From Prolixibacteraceae bacterium (lineage in GTDB: Bacteria; Bacteroidota; Bacteroidia; Bacteroidales; Prolixibacteraceae): a stretch of DNA of 8,719 bases. The translations under genes were made by a program, and so were the position numbers. The first letter of the stretch is position 1, and each line of letters starts with the position of its first letter. Positions 7,913 through 8,719 of the stretch are shown piece after piece. The notes beneath the pieces were generated by a model that saw nothing but the letters and a program-made list of their open reading frames with translations, searched no databases and was not told the origin of the DNA. The stretch covers positions 254-8,972 of the forward strand of contig DMFR01000408.1 of the NCBI GenBank assembly GCA_003450125.1, given 5' to 3'.

Positions 7913-8592
7913 CTGATAAAGAACCCATTTTGATCATTGATGATGAAGTCCAGATTCGGCGATTGCTCGAAATTACCCTATCTGCCAACGGATATAAAGT
8001 CATTTCAGCATCCACCGGGCATGATGGAATTCAAATTGCAGCCACTCATTCACCTATTTTGATCATTCTTGATTTAGGCCTTCCTGATGCAGACGGACTT
8101 GAAATCCTTCGTAAATTGCGGGAGTGGTATCAGAAATCGATTATCATCCTTTCAGTGCGTAGTTCTGAGGAGGACATTGTCAAAGCCCTGGACAGAGGAG
8201 CGAGCGATTACCTGACCAAACCATTTCGTACTGGCGAACTATTGGCACGAATCAGGGCCTCCATCCGTCAGAATCAAGGTACTCCAGGGAATTCACTTCT
8301 GCCTTTTGGTTCACTCGAAGTAGACCTGGCTAATCATGTCGCCCGAAAAAACAATGAGATCATTAAACTGACTTCCACCGAATTCTCTTTATTGGCACTT
8401 TTGGCTAAAAATGAAGGAAGGGTATTAACCCATCAATTTATTTTAAAAGAAGTATGGGGTATGGGATATATGGAGCAGACCCAATATTTAAGGGTATTTG
8501 TAGCCCAGCTTCGCAAGAAAATTGAGGATGAACCCACCAAACCCAAATTACTGATCACCGAATCAGGAATTGGATACCGCTTTGGAAGTTAA
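7909..8592 (+). CDS. kdpE: Response regulator KdpE (OmpR/PhoB family)
   Basis: KdpE is the DNA-binding partner of KdpD that activates transcription of the kdp genes when phosphorylated. It has 227 residues (E. coli 225). The receiver domain spans about residues 6-118, with the acidic pocket Asp11/Asp12, phospho-acceptor Asp55 in LIILDLGLPDADG, switch residue Ser82 and Lys104-Pro105. The winged-helix output domain spans about 130-226, with LTSTEFSLLALLAKNEGRVL, the recognition-helix region QYLRVFVAQLRKKIE and the wing motif GIGYRF. All phosphotransfer residues are intact. The start codon overlaps the kdpD stop as ATGA, which suggests translational coupling and balanced production of the two partners. 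It is the last gene of the visible operon. The assignment to KdpE rather than another OmpR-type regulator rests on both sequence and position. Confidence 0.96.
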   Translation: MTDKEPILIIDDEVQIRRLLEITLSANGYKVISASTGHDGIQIAATHSPILIILDLGLPDADGLEILRKLREWYQKSIIILSVRSSEEDIVKALDRGASDYLTKPFRTGELLARIRASIRQNQGTPGNSLLPFGSLEVDLANHVARKNNEIIKLTSTEFSLLALLAKNEGRVLTHQFILKEVWGMGYMEQTQYLRVFVAQLRKKIEDEPTKPKLLITESGIGYRFGS

Positions 8593-8719
8593 ATACAACT
8601 ATTTTCCTGGCGAGTAAACCTTGAATTGTTGCCTCCCCAAAACCTTTTTGTACGAAATTTCGTGGCCCTCTTTCCTGTGGTTTTTTTGTGCTAAATTATA
8701 GGTTCATACTGTGTAGTTA
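8593..8719. other. Non-coding region after kdpE with a 12-base palindrome
   Basis: These 127 bases contain no ATG on the plus strand, and the only reverse-strand ATG (CAT at 8705-8707) reaches a stop after three codons, so no gene starts here. A perfect palindrome, ACGAAATTTCGT, lies at 8652-8663, and a run of seven T lies at 8681-8687. AAAACC at 8639-8644 could pair with GGTTTT at 8679-8684, enclosing the palindrome, but this stem is short and A/T-rich. The region may hold the operon terminator or the start of control sequence for the next gene. I cannot call either with confidence, and I saw no good match to the Bacteroidota TTTG / TAnnTTTG promoter pattern. Confidence 0.5.

Noticed and set aside
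8639..8687. Rho-independent terminator after kdpE
   Set aside because: There is a run of seven T, but the only stems found are a six-pair A/T-rich stem with a long loop and a loopless palindrome. No G/C-rich hairpin abuts the T run.
8681..8706. Bacteroidota-type promoter (TTTG at 8685-8688 with TAGGTTCA at 8699-8706)
   Set aside because: The spacer is only 10 bases instead of about 19-20, and the second element does not match TAnnTTTG.
1..8719. Mobile element, CRISPR array, tRNA or riboswitch
   Set aside because: The window is almost completely filled by six co-directional genes. I saw no transposase, repeat-spacer pattern or tRNA-like arms, and the region upstream of kdpA where a c-di-AMP riboswitch might lie is not included.

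Overview
The window holds one tightly packed, plus-strand operon for high-affinity potassium uptake: kdpA (5' end cut off by the window edge), kdpB, kdpC, an unrecognised HAMP-domain membrane protein, kdpD and kdpE, followed by 127 non-coding bases. The protein sequences and the lack of Shine-Dalgarno-like motifs before the start codons, which instead have A/T-rich upstream bases, suggest a member of the Bacteroidota. That assignment is an inference from general character. No ribosomal RNA or other phylogenetic marker is present.

Layout: kdpA 1-1608, 13-base gap, kdpB 1622-3706, kdpC with a preferred start at 3733 (alternative in-frame ATG at 3709) to 4314, 13-base gap, HAMP/four-helix-bundle protein 4328-5221, 3-base gap, kdpD 5225-7912, 4-base ATGA overlap, kdpE 7909-8592. 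All genes lie on the plus strand. No gap is large enough for an obvious internal promoter, so one polycistronic transcript is likely. Its promoter, and any kdpF, would lie upstream of the window.

How it works: KdpA selects and passes K+, KdpB is the P-type ATPase that drives uptake, and KdpC is the small single-span subunit that stabilises the complex. KdpD senses potassium limitation or turgor-related cues and phosphorylates KdpE, which in the known systems activates kdp transcription. All key catalytic residues of KdpB, KdpD and KdpE are visible.

The part that ordinary Kdp biology does not explain is the gene at 4328-5221. It has the input half of a sensor kinase or chemoreceptor (two membrane spans, an extracytoplasmic helical region and a HAMP domain) but no kinase, PAS or methyl-accepting output domain. 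It sits directly before a full-length KdpD, which makes an accessory input subunit for KdpD a reasonable but untested hypothesis. Smaller points are a glutamate next to the second selectivity-filter loop of KdpA, an apparent short tandem duplication of the kdpC start region, and a perfect 12-base palindrome downstream of kdpE. Most of the window is a conventional kdp operon.
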